From contig JALXCG010000613.1 in assembly GCA_026991065.1 (NCBI GenBank), positions 1-14,561 on the forward strand: a DNA stretch of 14,561 nucleotides, in the 5' to 3' direction. Source of the stretch: JALXCG01 sp026991065 [NCBI: Gemmatimonadota bacterium] (GTDB lineage Bacteria > GCA-2686955). Position 1 is the first letter of the stretch. Every line of letters begins with the position of its first letter. The notes under the pieces are model-generated. The model did no database searches. It was not told where the DNA came from and saw only the letters and a program-made list of their open reading frames with translations. Below are positions 8,279 through 14,561 of the stretch, one piece after another. The translations under genes and the position numbers were made by a program.

Positions 8279-8872
8279 TCAGATCCGAATTGTCAGATCG
8301 AGGGTATTGCTCTGTTCCACCGCAGGCAGAACCACGCGGGCACGACCCCGACGATCGGTCTCCGCAGAGATCAGAGGCGTTGTGCTCTTGTGCTCGGAAA
8401 CGAGGATTGTGGCGTTCGCGAGAGCCCGCCCATGGCGCGCAACCCGGACCCGCAACACCGCACCATCCAGGGTAAGCAGGGCGTGGGTTTCCCTGCCAAG
8501 ATCCAGTTCAACCGAAGATTCCTGACTGGCGGGTGTGCCACTACGCAGTCCCGCAATTTGAGCCTGGGGCACGGGCGAGCCATCAGTCTCGACGAATGCC
8601 GGCGCCGGCAAACGGTGCATGACCAGAACGCGGGTTTGCGCGAGCGGGCGATGAGTTTTCGCGATCTGTTGCCACAACTCTTCGGGAAGAGTCTCCTTTT
8701 TTCCCGTCTCTTCTTCCGCGGTTGCCAAACGTGCGAAGAGAGCTTGGACCTCATTCCTGCAGAGTGGGCATTCATCCAGATGCGGGCCCACGCAGTCCCC
8801 GTCACTCGGGCCCTCATGGACATAGCGGACCAGCACCTCGGGCGCGGGGCAGATGCGGGAAGTCTGGCTCAT
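8279..8872 (-). CDS. Soluble zinc anti-sigma-like protein with C-terminal beta domain (pair 2)
   Basis: A 197-aa protein with an N-terminal zinc anti-sigma (ZAS, zf-HC2-like) motif H31-x3-C35-x2-C38 (PHLDECPLC), with a further Cys at 27. A short acidic helical segment (about 40-75) follows, then a C-terminal region (about 120-197) of alternating hydrophobic residues, probably an Ig-like or carboxypeptidase-regulatory-like beta sandwich. There is no transmembrane segment, so unlike classical membrane anti-sigmas it should stay in the cytoplasm. The ATG at 8872 has a strong GGAGGT (8884-8879) with a 6-nt spacer, and it overlaps the upstream sigma stop as ATGA; the frame extends to 9184 but that part lies inside the sigma gene. 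It presumably binds the sigma factor encoded just upstream and may be a CHAT protease target. Confidence 0.85.
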   Translation of the reverse strand: MSQTSRICPAPEVLVRYVHEGPSDGDCVGPHLDECPLCRNEVQALFARLATAEEETGKKETLPEELWQQIAKTHRPLAQTRVLVMHRLPAPAFVETDGSPVPQAQIAGLRSGTPASQESSVELDLGRETHALLTLDGAVLRVRVARHGRALANATILVSEHKSTTPLISAETDRRGRARVVLPAVEQSNTLDLTIRI

Positions 8873-9615
8873 GAACGTACCTCCAATGCCGCAGTGGACC
8901 GCCGGGATGCGGGGAGTGGATCTGCTGATGTTGCAGAGGCGAGGAGACGCTGATACTTGCGTCGCAGCAATGCGAGGGCGCGGTGGCGCCGCCAGGTGAC
9001 CGTGTTGGTGGGCAAGCGCAACGCCTCGCCGATCTGTCGATCGGGAGCACCTTCCCAGAAATAGCGCCGCACAATCTCCCGGTCGCGCGGGTCCGGAAGC
9101 GTTGCGCAGAGGCGGCGCAGGCGGCGGGCCATCAGCTGCTGGCGATAGAGTTGATCCGGTTGCTCCAGGCGATGGGAGCGCCACAGGCCAAGCTGGTGGG
9201 GAAGTGAATGGCTGGGCGCCAAACCAGCGGCCAGAGTGGTGTCATCGTCGTTCGATCGGGCTGCGTCCATCGATACGCGCCGGCGCACATCCCGGCACTG
9301 CCGGCTCAGGCGGCGGTTTTCGCTGATTCGGACTCGATCGGCGATGGCAAAGAGGTAACTCTTCAAAGAGGTTTCGCCTCGATAGCGAGCCAGCGCCCCC
9401 TGCGCGCAGTGAAGAAACACCTTCTGCAACATGTCGTCGATCGCGGAATCATCTCCGAGACGATACCCTTGCGCAAGCCATGCGCGGAGGGCCGGAGCAT
9501 AAGTGGCATAAAGCTGCTCCCAAGCGCTTCTCTCCGGTGGGTCGTCTGCGCAGCGCGCTGCCATCTCTATCTCGCTTGCGCGATGCTTTGGATCCGCGGC
9601 GGGCCGGGACTGCAT
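8869..9615 (-). CDS. ECF-type RNA polymerase sigma factor (pair 2)
   Basis: A 248-aa sigma-70 family protein. Region 2 lies at about 32-105 (WEQLYATYAPALRAWL; later DDMLQKVFLHC and LKSYLFAIADR, the usual region 2.1-2.4 layout). Region 4 lies at about 160-222 (LPDPRDREIVRRYFWEG, then the helix-turn-helix IGEALRLPTNTVTWRRHRA). The linker between them, about 105-160, is longer than the typical ECF linker. At about 250 aa the protein exceeds the usual 160-200 aa. ATG 9615 has AGAGGAG (9631-9625) with a 9-nt spacer; the frame opens at a TTG at 9714 overlapping the CHAT stop, but that has no such site. The gene follows the CHAT gene by 95 bp and overlaps the anti-sigma-like gene by 4 bp (ATGA). It presumably directs transcription of a stress or response regulon that may include this locus. 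Confidence 0.88.
   Translation of the reverse strand: MQSRPAADPKHRASEIEMAARCADDPPERSAWEQLYATYAPALRAWLAQGYRLGDDSAIDDMLQKVFLHCAQGALARYRGETSLKSYLFAIADRVRISENRRLSRQCRDVRRRVSMDAARSNDDDTTLAAGLAPSHSLPHQLGLWRSHRLEQPDQLYRQQLMARRLRRLCATLPDPRDREIVRRYFWEGAPDRQIGEALRLPTNTVTWRRHRALALLRRKYQRLLASATSADPLPASRRSTAALEVRS
8873..8884 (-). promoter_or_regulatory. Strong Shine-Dalgarno fixing the start of anti-sigma-like gene 2
   Basis: GGAGGT at 8884-8879 with a 6-nt spacer to ATG 8872. It rules out the much longer in-frame extension to 9184 as the used start. Confidence 0.75.
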
Positions 9616-9710
9616 TCTCGACAACTCCTCTGTTCTCAGCTGAACAGCGCACCATTGTGGCGTGCATCTGCCATGGAGTCGTCGCCTCGCGGAAAACAGA
9701 TACACCGCCT

Positions 9711-12512
9711 TCAATAAAGCCGCAAGTCACCCCGCCCAAAAACAGAAAAGCCTGCCCAGTAAAAGGGATGAGGGTGGGTTTCGCTGACTGCCAGTTGTGC
9801 TTCGCGGAGTGCCGCGGCTACCGGTTGATGGCGCAGCAGGGCCCCGTAGAAGAGGTCCATCAACTCCGCCGAGACGGTGTCATCTACCCGCCAGAGGCTG
9901 GCGACCACGGAGCGGGCACCGGCAAAGAAGAACCCTCGCACCAGGCCGATCAACTCATCGCCCGGACGCACCCGGGAACGACCGGTTTCACAGCCCGAAA
10001 GAACAACCAGGGGGGCCATCCCCGGCATTTGATAGAGATCGACGACCCGCAGCGGGCCATCCGCCAGGCGCAGGGAGGAGCCCATGGGGGAGGCGGCAGT
10101 GAAATCCCCGTGCGAAGCAACATGCAGCAGTTGCGCCCGCGGCGCTTCCCGGTGGAACACTTCGAGCGTCGCGTCGGAGCCGGAAAAGAACCGGCCGCCG
10201 ACGAGCCGACCAGCCACCACCCGTCCCTCATGCGCAATCTGAGGCGCTGCGCTGTCCGCGACGGCCAGAACCAAACTCCGATTCAACTCCAGTGGAGGAA
10301 CGGGCACCGCAAGAGTATTCAGGACCGCGGCACTTGGTACCACGCTGACCTCCAGTTTGCGGCAGAGCGGCGCTCCGCGCAGCCGCAGCGCGGCCGCCGG
10401 AAGCGCATGGAGCAGGCCGTGTGGGGCGATCACCAGACGCTCAAGCCCGGGCGGGAAGCGCTCCACGAAAGGCCCGAGGAGCAGCTCCCCGAGTGAATCC
10501 AGAATCTCCGTCGCGGCTTCCTGGAAGATGGTTCCGTGACGCCGGCGGGCAGCGGGTTCGAGCAGCGAGAAGTCGACGATCTCGGCGAACCACTCATCGG
10601 TGATCAGGGCGGCCAGCGCCCGGGCATCACCGCATTCGCGGCAGAACACCTCTCCATCCGCCGTGACCAAGGCACCGATCGCGAGATCGTCCAGCAGGTA
10701 GAAATCCAGCAGCGCCTCTCCCGCCCGCAGCGACCCCGCAACCGCGTTGGAGTCGAGAGAGATTGTGCCATCCAGCCCGAGCAGATCGGTTCGACCCAAG
10801 CTGATCAGCTCTTGCCGCAGTGCATCAAACTCTTTGGCCAGGACCTGCGATCTTCGGGTCGCCGCCAGCATCGGCGTGTCCACCTGCTGTGGATCCACCT
10901 CCTTCTGTTCCTCTTCACCCCCATCTCCGGCATCCAGTTCAGCAGCGGCGGCGGCAGCCGAGATCTGTGCGGCATAGTCGGCGCGCACCCTGGTGAATCG
11001 TTCCCACAGGGGTAGAACTGCGGGCGGGAGATTCGCACCGACGCAATCGGTCACTCCGCGCGATCGCAGAAGATCCGCCAGCGCCGCTGATTTCGCTGCC
11101 TCCAGTGCCCGAAGGATGGCGGTCGCATCATGAGCCTGCCAATGCAGACGCAGGGCGTTTTCAAACGCCTCCTCCTTGTCCGCGACAAAAGCGGTTTTGG
11201 CGAGGTCTCCGGCGAGCGCGGCGCGGGCCTCTTCGATGGAGCGAACACAAGCATCCGCCTCTGCCCGCGCGGCCTCCAGGTCTCCCGCGCGCGCAAGCAA
11301 GACAGCAGCCCGATGGCGGGCGCGGTAGGAGAGCCAGTTCAGGTCGTGCGCTTCACCGTGGGCAATCGCGCGGCGGTAGATTGCCAGGGATTCCGTGGCC
11401 CGCGACTCTTCCAGAGCCCGCGCCTCGACCAGCATCGCGTAGCCTACATAGGGCGCATGGCGGTGCAGGATCATCCGCGCGTCCGCTGCCCGCTGCCGGG
11501 CCGCCGCATGGTTCTTCTCCTGAAGATCCAGGACCGCCTCTTCGATCCTTACCAGACCGACATAGACCCGCGCATTCTGCGCCTGAAAAGCCTGTTCCGC
11601 CTCCTTGAGCGCCTGCCGCGCCTTCAGCAGCTCGCCGTTGCGCTGCAGCGCACGCGCCAAGTTGATCTGCACGATGGCGCGATCGAAATCCATTCCCTGA
11701 GTGGCGAAGAACTCCGCGGCGCAACTCGCTACCTCCAGCGCGTCGTTGTTGCGATTGAGATCAAGAAGCACTTCGGAAAGATTGGTTTCGCAGAATGCCG
11801 CGTAGGTGCGAAGCCCCTGGCGCCGAAACAGTTCACGCGCAGCTTCGCCGGCGCTCACCGCCTCGCGCAATTCCCCGCGCATCTGGTGGAGATTGGCCCG
11901 GTTCAGATCGCAGATGGCACTCCGCTGCGGCAGGTCGAACTCCTCAAATACTTTTTTGGCCCGCTCATAGCGCGCCAGGGCGCGGCCATAGAAGCCCTGG
12001 TAGGTAAGTGCGTTCGCGCAGGACACATCCGCGCGGGCCGCACGAATCCGCGCCCCCCCGCGTGAGCAGATCTCGCGAGCCCGGTCGAATGCCTCCTCGA
12101 CGCCGGATGCGTCGAGATTGTGATGGTGAGCATTGGCCAGCGTGATGTCCGCCCAGGCACACGCAAGAGCATCTCCTTGCTGCTCAAAGATCCTCCGCGC
12201 ATCCTCCGCGAGCAGTCGCGCACGGGTCGCTTCTCCGAGTACGCTCAGGGCCTCAGCCCGGGCAAGCGCAGCACGCGCTTCGAGTGCGCTCATGCCACTC
12301 TTGAAGCGCTTCAGGCACGCCACCACCTCCCGGCAGCGCCCCTGTGCAAGCAACACCAGTCCACGCACCAGAAGCAATTCTGCCGCCGGCTCAGCTCCGG
12401 TGACTGTCACCCCCAGGGCATTGGCCGCCTCGTAGCGAGCCAGCAATGCCTCAGGATCTCGTTCCAGGGCCAGATCTGAGTTGTCAGTAAAGGAAAGCGG
12501 AGAAAACTCCAA
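9711..12512 (-). CDS. TPR-CHAT caspase-like cysteine protease
   Basis: A 933-aa cytoplasmic protein. Residues about 40-440 are continuous helical repeats of TPR type (recurring A/L-rich helix pairs such as ALARYERAKKVF and LNRANLHQMRGE). A middle region ends in an Ala-run and acidic linker (about 515-550). The CHAT domain occupies about 640-933, with both catalytic residues present: His801 in LLHVASHG and Cys841 in VVLSGCETG. The typical flanking blocks LVIAPHGLLHALP, GDELIGLVRGFFFAG and SLWRVDD are also present. CHAT proteins are clan CD proteases (separase, HetF and Craspase relatives). The start is a TTG at 12512; upstream in the same frame lies only the stop of the anti-sigma-like gene at 12530-12528, and no ATG follows for many residues, so TTG is the best choice. 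It sits between two sigma/anti-sigma-like pairs, which makes their anti-sigma-like proteins the obvious candidate substrates. That link is inference. Confidence 0.95.
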   Translation of the reverse strand: MEFSPLSFTDNSDLALERDPEALLARYEAANALGVTVTGAEPAAELLLVRGLVLLAQGRCREVVACLKRFKSGMSALEARAALARAEALSVLGEATRARLLAEDARRIFEQQGDALACAWADITLANAHHHNLDASGVEEAFDRAREICSRGGARIRAARADVSCANALTYQGFYGRALARYERAKKVFEEFDLPQRSAICDLNRANLHQMRGELREAVSAGEAARELFRRQGLRTYAAFCETNLSEVLLDLNRNNDALEVASCAAEFFATQGMDFDRAIVQINLARALQRNGELLKARQALKEAEQAFQAQNARVYVGLVRIEEAVLDLQEKNHAAARQRAADARMILHRHAPYVGYAMLVEARALEESRATESLAIYRRAIAHGEAHDLNWLSYRARHRAAVLLARAGDLEAARAEADACVRSIEEARAALAGDLAKTAFVADKEEAFENALRLHWQAHDATAILRALEAAKSAALADLLRSRGVTDCVGANLPPAVLPLWERFTRVRADYAAQISAAAAAAELDAGDGGEEEQKEVDPQQVDTPMLAATRRSQVLAKEFDALRQELISLGRTDLLGLDGTISLDSNAVAGSLRAGEALLDFYLLDDLAIGALVTADGEVFCRECGDARALAALITDEWFAEIVDFSLLEPAARRRHGTIFQEAATEILDSLGELLLGPFVERFPPGLERLVIAPHGLLHALPAAALRLRGAPLCRKLEVSVVPSAAVLNTLAVPVPPLELNRSLVLAVADSAAPQIAHEGRVVAGRLVGGRFFSGSDATLEVFHREAPRAQLLHVASHGDFTAASPMGSSLRLADGPLRVVDLYQMPGMAPLVVLSGCETGRSRVRPGDELIGLVRGFFFAGARSVVASLWRVDDTVSAELMDLFYGALLRHQPVAAALREAQLAVSETHPHPFYWAGFSVFGRGDLRLY

Positions 12513-12527
12513 GGCGTGGGCCTGCTC

Positions 12528-13136
12528 TCATTCCAGATTCTTTTCGCGCGTCACCTGGAGTCCGGCAAGGATGATTTCACGGCACCCATCGAGAAAAAAG
12601 CGCAGCTCATAGGAGCCCGCGGGAAGCCCTCGAACCCGAAAACGACCACGCGCATCGATGGCTTCGGTGGCAACGGGCTGTGTGTCGCAAGTCAAGAATA
12701 CCTCAGTGGGAGCCGGCCGTATCGTGGAAGCCACAATCAAGCGCCCCCGGATCTCTCCGCCGGAACCTGCATCACCATGAATTTGAACCGTGGCATCATA
12801 GCCATCCCCCTCATAGACGCGCCGGTCATCTCCGCTCCTCGTGCCGCGAACGCCTCGGGTTGCATTCGCCGGCACCGCTTCCTCTGTCCGCCAGCGGCTC
12901 AACTCCCGCCATACTCGCTTCACAAGAGGATCCACATCGATGAGCGCGGTCTCGGCAGCATCAGCCTCTGCCACGTCCGCTTCGGCCGCACCGAGCAAAG
13001 CATCAGCGCCGGCCAGAATCGCCAACTGGCGCTCACATTGGTCACATCCGGCCCGCAAATGCTCCCGGTCGGCAGCGCAAACTCCAGTAGGGTCGTCCAG
13101 CCAGTGCAGCAGTGCTGCAAGATCCGGGTGCTTCAA
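12528..13136 (-). CDS. Soluble zinc anti-sigma-like protein with carboxypeptidase-regulatory-like domain (pair 1)
   Basis: A 202-aa protein. The N-terminus carries a ZAS-like zinc motif, H26-x4-C31-x2-C34, one residue longer between His and the first Cys than the usual HxxxCxxC, with C20 nearby. An Ala/Asp/Glu-rich helical stretch (about 40-88) and a polar linker follow. Residues about 126-197 resemble a carboxypeptidase-regulatory-like/Cna-B-type beta sandwich (GGEIRGRLIVA, then DARGRFRVRGLPAGSYELRF). There is no membrane segment. I chose a TTG start at 13136 because AAGGAG (13149-13144) lies 7 nt before it; the frame continues to a GTG at 13277 overlapping the sigma stop, but the extra 47 residues look non-coding-like. 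Only 15 bp separate it from the CHAT start. It likely sequesters the sigma factor encoded upstream and may be cleaved by the CHAT protease. Confidence 0.83.
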   Translation of the reverse strand: MKHPDLAALLHWLDDPTGVCAADREHLRAGCDQCERQLAILAGADALLGAAEADVAEADAAETALIDVDPLVKRVWRELSRWRTEEAVPANATRGVRGTRSGDDRRVYEGDGYDATVQIHGDAGSGGEIRGRLIVASTIRPAPTEVFLTCDTQPVATEAIDARGRFRVRGLPAGSYELRFFLDGCREIILAGLQVTREKNLE

Positions 13137-13149
13137 ACTAGGTCTCCTT
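13137..13149 (-). promoter_or_regulatory. Strong Shine-Dalgarno supporting a TTG start
   Basis: AAGGAG at 13149-13144 with a 7-nt spacer to TTG 13136. It argues for a 202-aa product and a 137-nt untranslated interval after the sigma stop, instead of the GTG at 13277. Confidence 0.65.
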
Positions 13150-13273
13150 GTTTTCTCGTCTCTCCGCAGCGTCACCTTCGGGCGCAACCGGGTGAGAGGA
13201 ATTCGGTCTGGGAGTCGCGGTCTGAATGCGCTTGGATACGAGGAGTTGCGAATAGAACACTGCCGGTGCCCCT

Positions 13274-13810
13274 TCACATCAGCCGTGCTGCCAAACGCGC
13301 CAAAGAGCGGGCAATGGTGGGACCGATCGACCCTCTGGGGATGGCCGCCTTGGCGGCGATCTCGTCGTACGAAAGCCCCTCTTGATAACGCATGCGCAGG
13401 AGCATTGCACCCCGCCTTCCCGCTTTCGTAGCGGGAAGCAGTTCCAATATCTCGTCGAAACTGGGCAGGGCCGCCGGTATCTGTGTTGCAAAAGGTTGTG
13501 CACGCGCCTCCAGAGAGAGCGCGCTCCGGCCATCCGCATCGCGATAACGACGCCGCAACTGGTCCAATGCCCGCCGCCGAGCTACCGTGAGCACATAGGC
13601 GCGAAGAGCACCCGCGGTCCGGATGCGCAAGAAGAGCCGTGGGTCCGCGAGTTGCAGAAAGGTCTCTTGAAACGCATCTTCCGCATCGTGTGGATCATTC
13701 AGAACGCGCAGAATCACGCGCCGTACCGGCCCGGCATATTTACGAATCAGAGCCTCCAGGGCTCGCGGATCACGCCGCCGACAGCCGGCCAGGAGGCGCT
13801 CGTCATCCAT
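13274..13810 (-). CDS. ECF-type RNA polymerase sigma factor (pair 1)
   Basis: A 178-aa sigma-70 family ECF protein of normal length. Region 2 spans about 5-90, with the core-binding and promoter-melting helices around VLNDPHDAEDAFQETFLQL (37-55) and ALRAYVLTVARRRALDQLRRR (68-88). Region 4 spans about 118-178, with the helix-turn-helix YQEGLSYDEIAAKAAIPRGSI (142-162). ATG 13810 has GGGAGG (13823-13818) with a 7-nt spacer; the frame could extend to ATG 13858 but without a comparable site. It is the first gene of the leftward gene run and is followed by the first anti-sigma-like gene, then the CHAT protease. ECF sigmas often control their own operon, so the 247 bp upstream is the place to look for its promoter, though I could not pick a convincing -35/-10 pair. 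Confidence 0.92.
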   Translation of the reverse strand: MDDERLLAGCRRRDPRALEALIRKYAGPVRRVILRVLNDPHDAEDAFQETFLQLADPRLFLRIRTAGALRAYVLTVARRRALDQLRRRYRDADGRSALSLEARAQPFATQIPAALPSFDEILELLPATKAGRRGAMLLRMRYQEGLSYDEIAAKAAIPRGSIGPTIARSLARLAARLM

Positions 13811-13823
13811 GACTCGACCTCCC
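13811..13823 (-). promoter_or_regulatory. Shine-Dalgarno of sigma gene 1
   Basis: GGGAGG at 13823-13818 with a 7-nt spacer to ATG 13810; this decides against the in-frame ATG at 13858. Confidence 0.7.
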
Positions 13824-13959
13824 TCGCCAGCTCTGGGACACACGTCATCCGGAGCCATCTTCAGCCTCGATCCAAGCGCTACAAACCTCTCGCCAAGAGC
13901 CGGTCGCGCCTTGTTTTTGCGTCGCCTCGCACTCGTCCCTGCTCCGATCTCTGTGTTGC

Positions 13960-14043
13960 TCAGTCCTTGAAAGGCAACCAGCCTTCCTGCGGACTCAGCG
14001 CCTTGATCTCGAAACAGGCCCGAATACGGGGCTCGAAATCCAA
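13960..14043 (-). other. Possible 27-codon micro-ORF upstream of sigma gene 1
   Basis: A short frame from TTG 14043 to a TGA at 13962-13960 reads like protein (it begins MDFEPRIRACFEI and ends WLPFKD) and has GC-rich third positions like real genes here. The frame is open further upstream to 14091 but has no ATG, and no ribosome-binding site precedes the TTG. It may be a leader peptide, a gene remnant, or chance. The rest of 13824-14057 shows nothing I can name. Confidence 0.2.
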
Positions 14044-14048
14044 TGCGC

Positions 14049-14067
14049 GACCAACTTCTAGTTGGTC
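14049..14067 (-). terminator. Perfect 8-bp hairpin over the stop codon of the right-edge gene
   Basis: GACCAACT (14049-14056) and AGTTGGTC (14060-14067) are perfect inverted copies with a 3-nt loop TCT. On the - strand the TAG stop (14060-14058) sits at the top of the stem. No T-run follows, so an intrinsic terminator is doubtful. It could protect the 3' end, assist stalling, or be a protein-binding dyad. Confidence 0.35.
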
Positions 14068-14561
14068 ACTTCCGGCACAAAGGCAACATTGTCAAGCCCG
14101 ACAAAAGCGGCGTCATCCATCGCATACACCACAAGATCGAGCAGATACTCGGTCCCGTTGTCGACGGCGAAACCATTCTCGGTGAGCAATGCCATCAAGT
14201 CGACATCGTGCGTTGGAACCTCGAAACGCGAATCCGGAAGATTCACCCAGCGCAGATCGAAATCATCAATGCGGTAGCGCGGGTCGGTTGTGACGCGGTC
14301 ATCATTGGTGGCGAGCAGGAATGTGCCCGTCTGGGTCTCTGCACGATCCTTGATCACGAGGTACTGACGCAAGAACCCGGAGGTCGCCACAATCTGTTCG
14401 GTCAGATAGCGCGCCTCCGTCTTCAGTTGCTCCCCCGTGAAGATCGTGAAATCACTGTGTACTGCAGTGGGAGTTCCGGGAATATCGTCGTTGTAGCCGT
14501 AAGATGTTTCGCCGGAGATGATCACGCCTCGTCGCGTGTCGTCATCAAACCGATTTGCAAC
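14058..14561 (-). CDS. Unrecognised protein, C-terminal 167 codons (5' end outside window)
   Basis: The frame is open to the right edge of the window, so only the C-terminal 167 residues are seen; the GTG at 14525 is internal and not necessarily a start. The visible part is acidic and rich in Asp, Thr, Val and aromatic residues, with alternating patterns suggesting beta strands, and ends in GLDNVAFVPEVTN. Such composition is common in secreted or surface beta-sandwich proteins, but no anchor, repeat or catalytic motif is visible. It is on the same strand as the sigma operon, 247 bp upstream of the sigma start, with a hairpin at its stop, so it is probably a separate transcription unit. I do not recognise it. 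Confidence 0.75.
   Translation of the reverse strand, partial: VANRFDDDTRRGVIISGETSYGYNDDIPGTPTAVHSDFTIFTGEQLKTEARYLTEQIVATSGFLRQYLVIKDRAETQTGTFLLATNDDRVTTDPRYRIDDFDLRWVNLPDSRFEVPTHDVDLMALLTENGFAVDNGTEYLLDLVVYAMDDAAFVGLDNVAFVPEVTN

Noticed and set aside
8873-9184. N-terminal extension of anti-sigma-like protein 2 to 9184
   Set aside because: It would overlap the region 4 coding sequence of sigma 2; the ATG at 8872 has a strong Shine-Dalgarno and ATGA coupling.
9480-10496. 338-codon + strand open frame
   Set aside because: Antisense to the catalytic CHAT domain and sigma gene 2; no recognisable motif.
11130-12065. 311-codon + strand open frame
   Set aside because: Antisense to the TPR region; composition is that of a shadow frame.
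13971-13985. Small hairpin AAGGC-loop-GCCTT as a terminator
   Set aside because: Only 5 bp of stem with no T-run on either strand; likely chance.
13382-14185. 267-codon + strand open frame across the sigma 1 upstream region
   Set aside because: Mostly opposite sigma gene 1; low-complexity basic translation and no ribosome-binding support.

Overview
The window is GC-rich and densely coding. It holds one gene entering from the left on the + strand, nine genes plus one probable short ORF running leftward on the - strand, and the 3' part of a further - strand gene at the right edge. I see no rRNA, tRNA, CRISPR array or insertion sequence. The style suggests a chromosomal segment of a high-GC Gram-negative-type bacterium such as Acidobacteriota, Planctomycetota or a deltaproteobacterial lineage: ECF sigma factors paired with soluble zinc anti-sigma-like proteins, a TPR-CHAT protease, a carboxypeptidase-regulatory-like domain, and TTG/GTG starts. 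This assignment is a guess from gene content.

Right half (about 8.3-13.8 kb, all - strand). The order of transcription is ECF sigma factor (13810-13274), a zinc anti-sigma-like protein with a C-terminal carboxypeptidase-regulatory-like beta domain (13136-12528), a 933-residue TPR-CHAT cysteine protease (12512-9711), a second sigma factor (9615-8869), and a second zinc anti-sigma-like protein with a C-terminal beta domain (8872-8279). Two sigma/anti-sigma-like pairs therefore bracket a caspase-like protease whose catalytic His and Cys are intact. The natural hypothesis is proteolytic release of a sigma factor. This is logically similar to the TPR-CHAT/Csx30/sigma module of type III-E CRISPR (Craspase), but no CRISPR component is visible here.

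Left half (about 1.7-8.2 kb, - strand). After a probable 41-codon ORF (8210-8085) come four tightly coupled genes: an unrecognised 277-aa protein rich in His and Cys, a Ycf46-family AAA+ ATPase, a SNF2/RapA-like helicase with an N-terminal zinc ribbon, and a 695-aa protein whose second half is a 17-unit array of 15-residue zinc-binding repeats. The stop and start codons overlap (TGATG, ATGA, ATGA) or lie 7 bp apart, so the four are almost certainly co-translated and act together. This cassette (AAA+ ATPase, SNF2 motor, zinc-array protein and orphan protein) is the best candidate for an undescribed system, probably acting on nucleic acids. It may be expressed with the sigma/CHAT genes because all lie on one strand with small gaps.

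Edges. The left edge carries the C-terminal 579 codons of a Ski2-like helicase on the + strand, whose 3' end overlaps the zinc-array gene tail-to-tail by 32 bp. The right edge carries the C-terminal 167 codons of an unrecognised protein. Its stop codon lies in a perfect 8-bp hairpin, followed by a 247-bp stretch that must hold the 5' region of the sigma-led operon.
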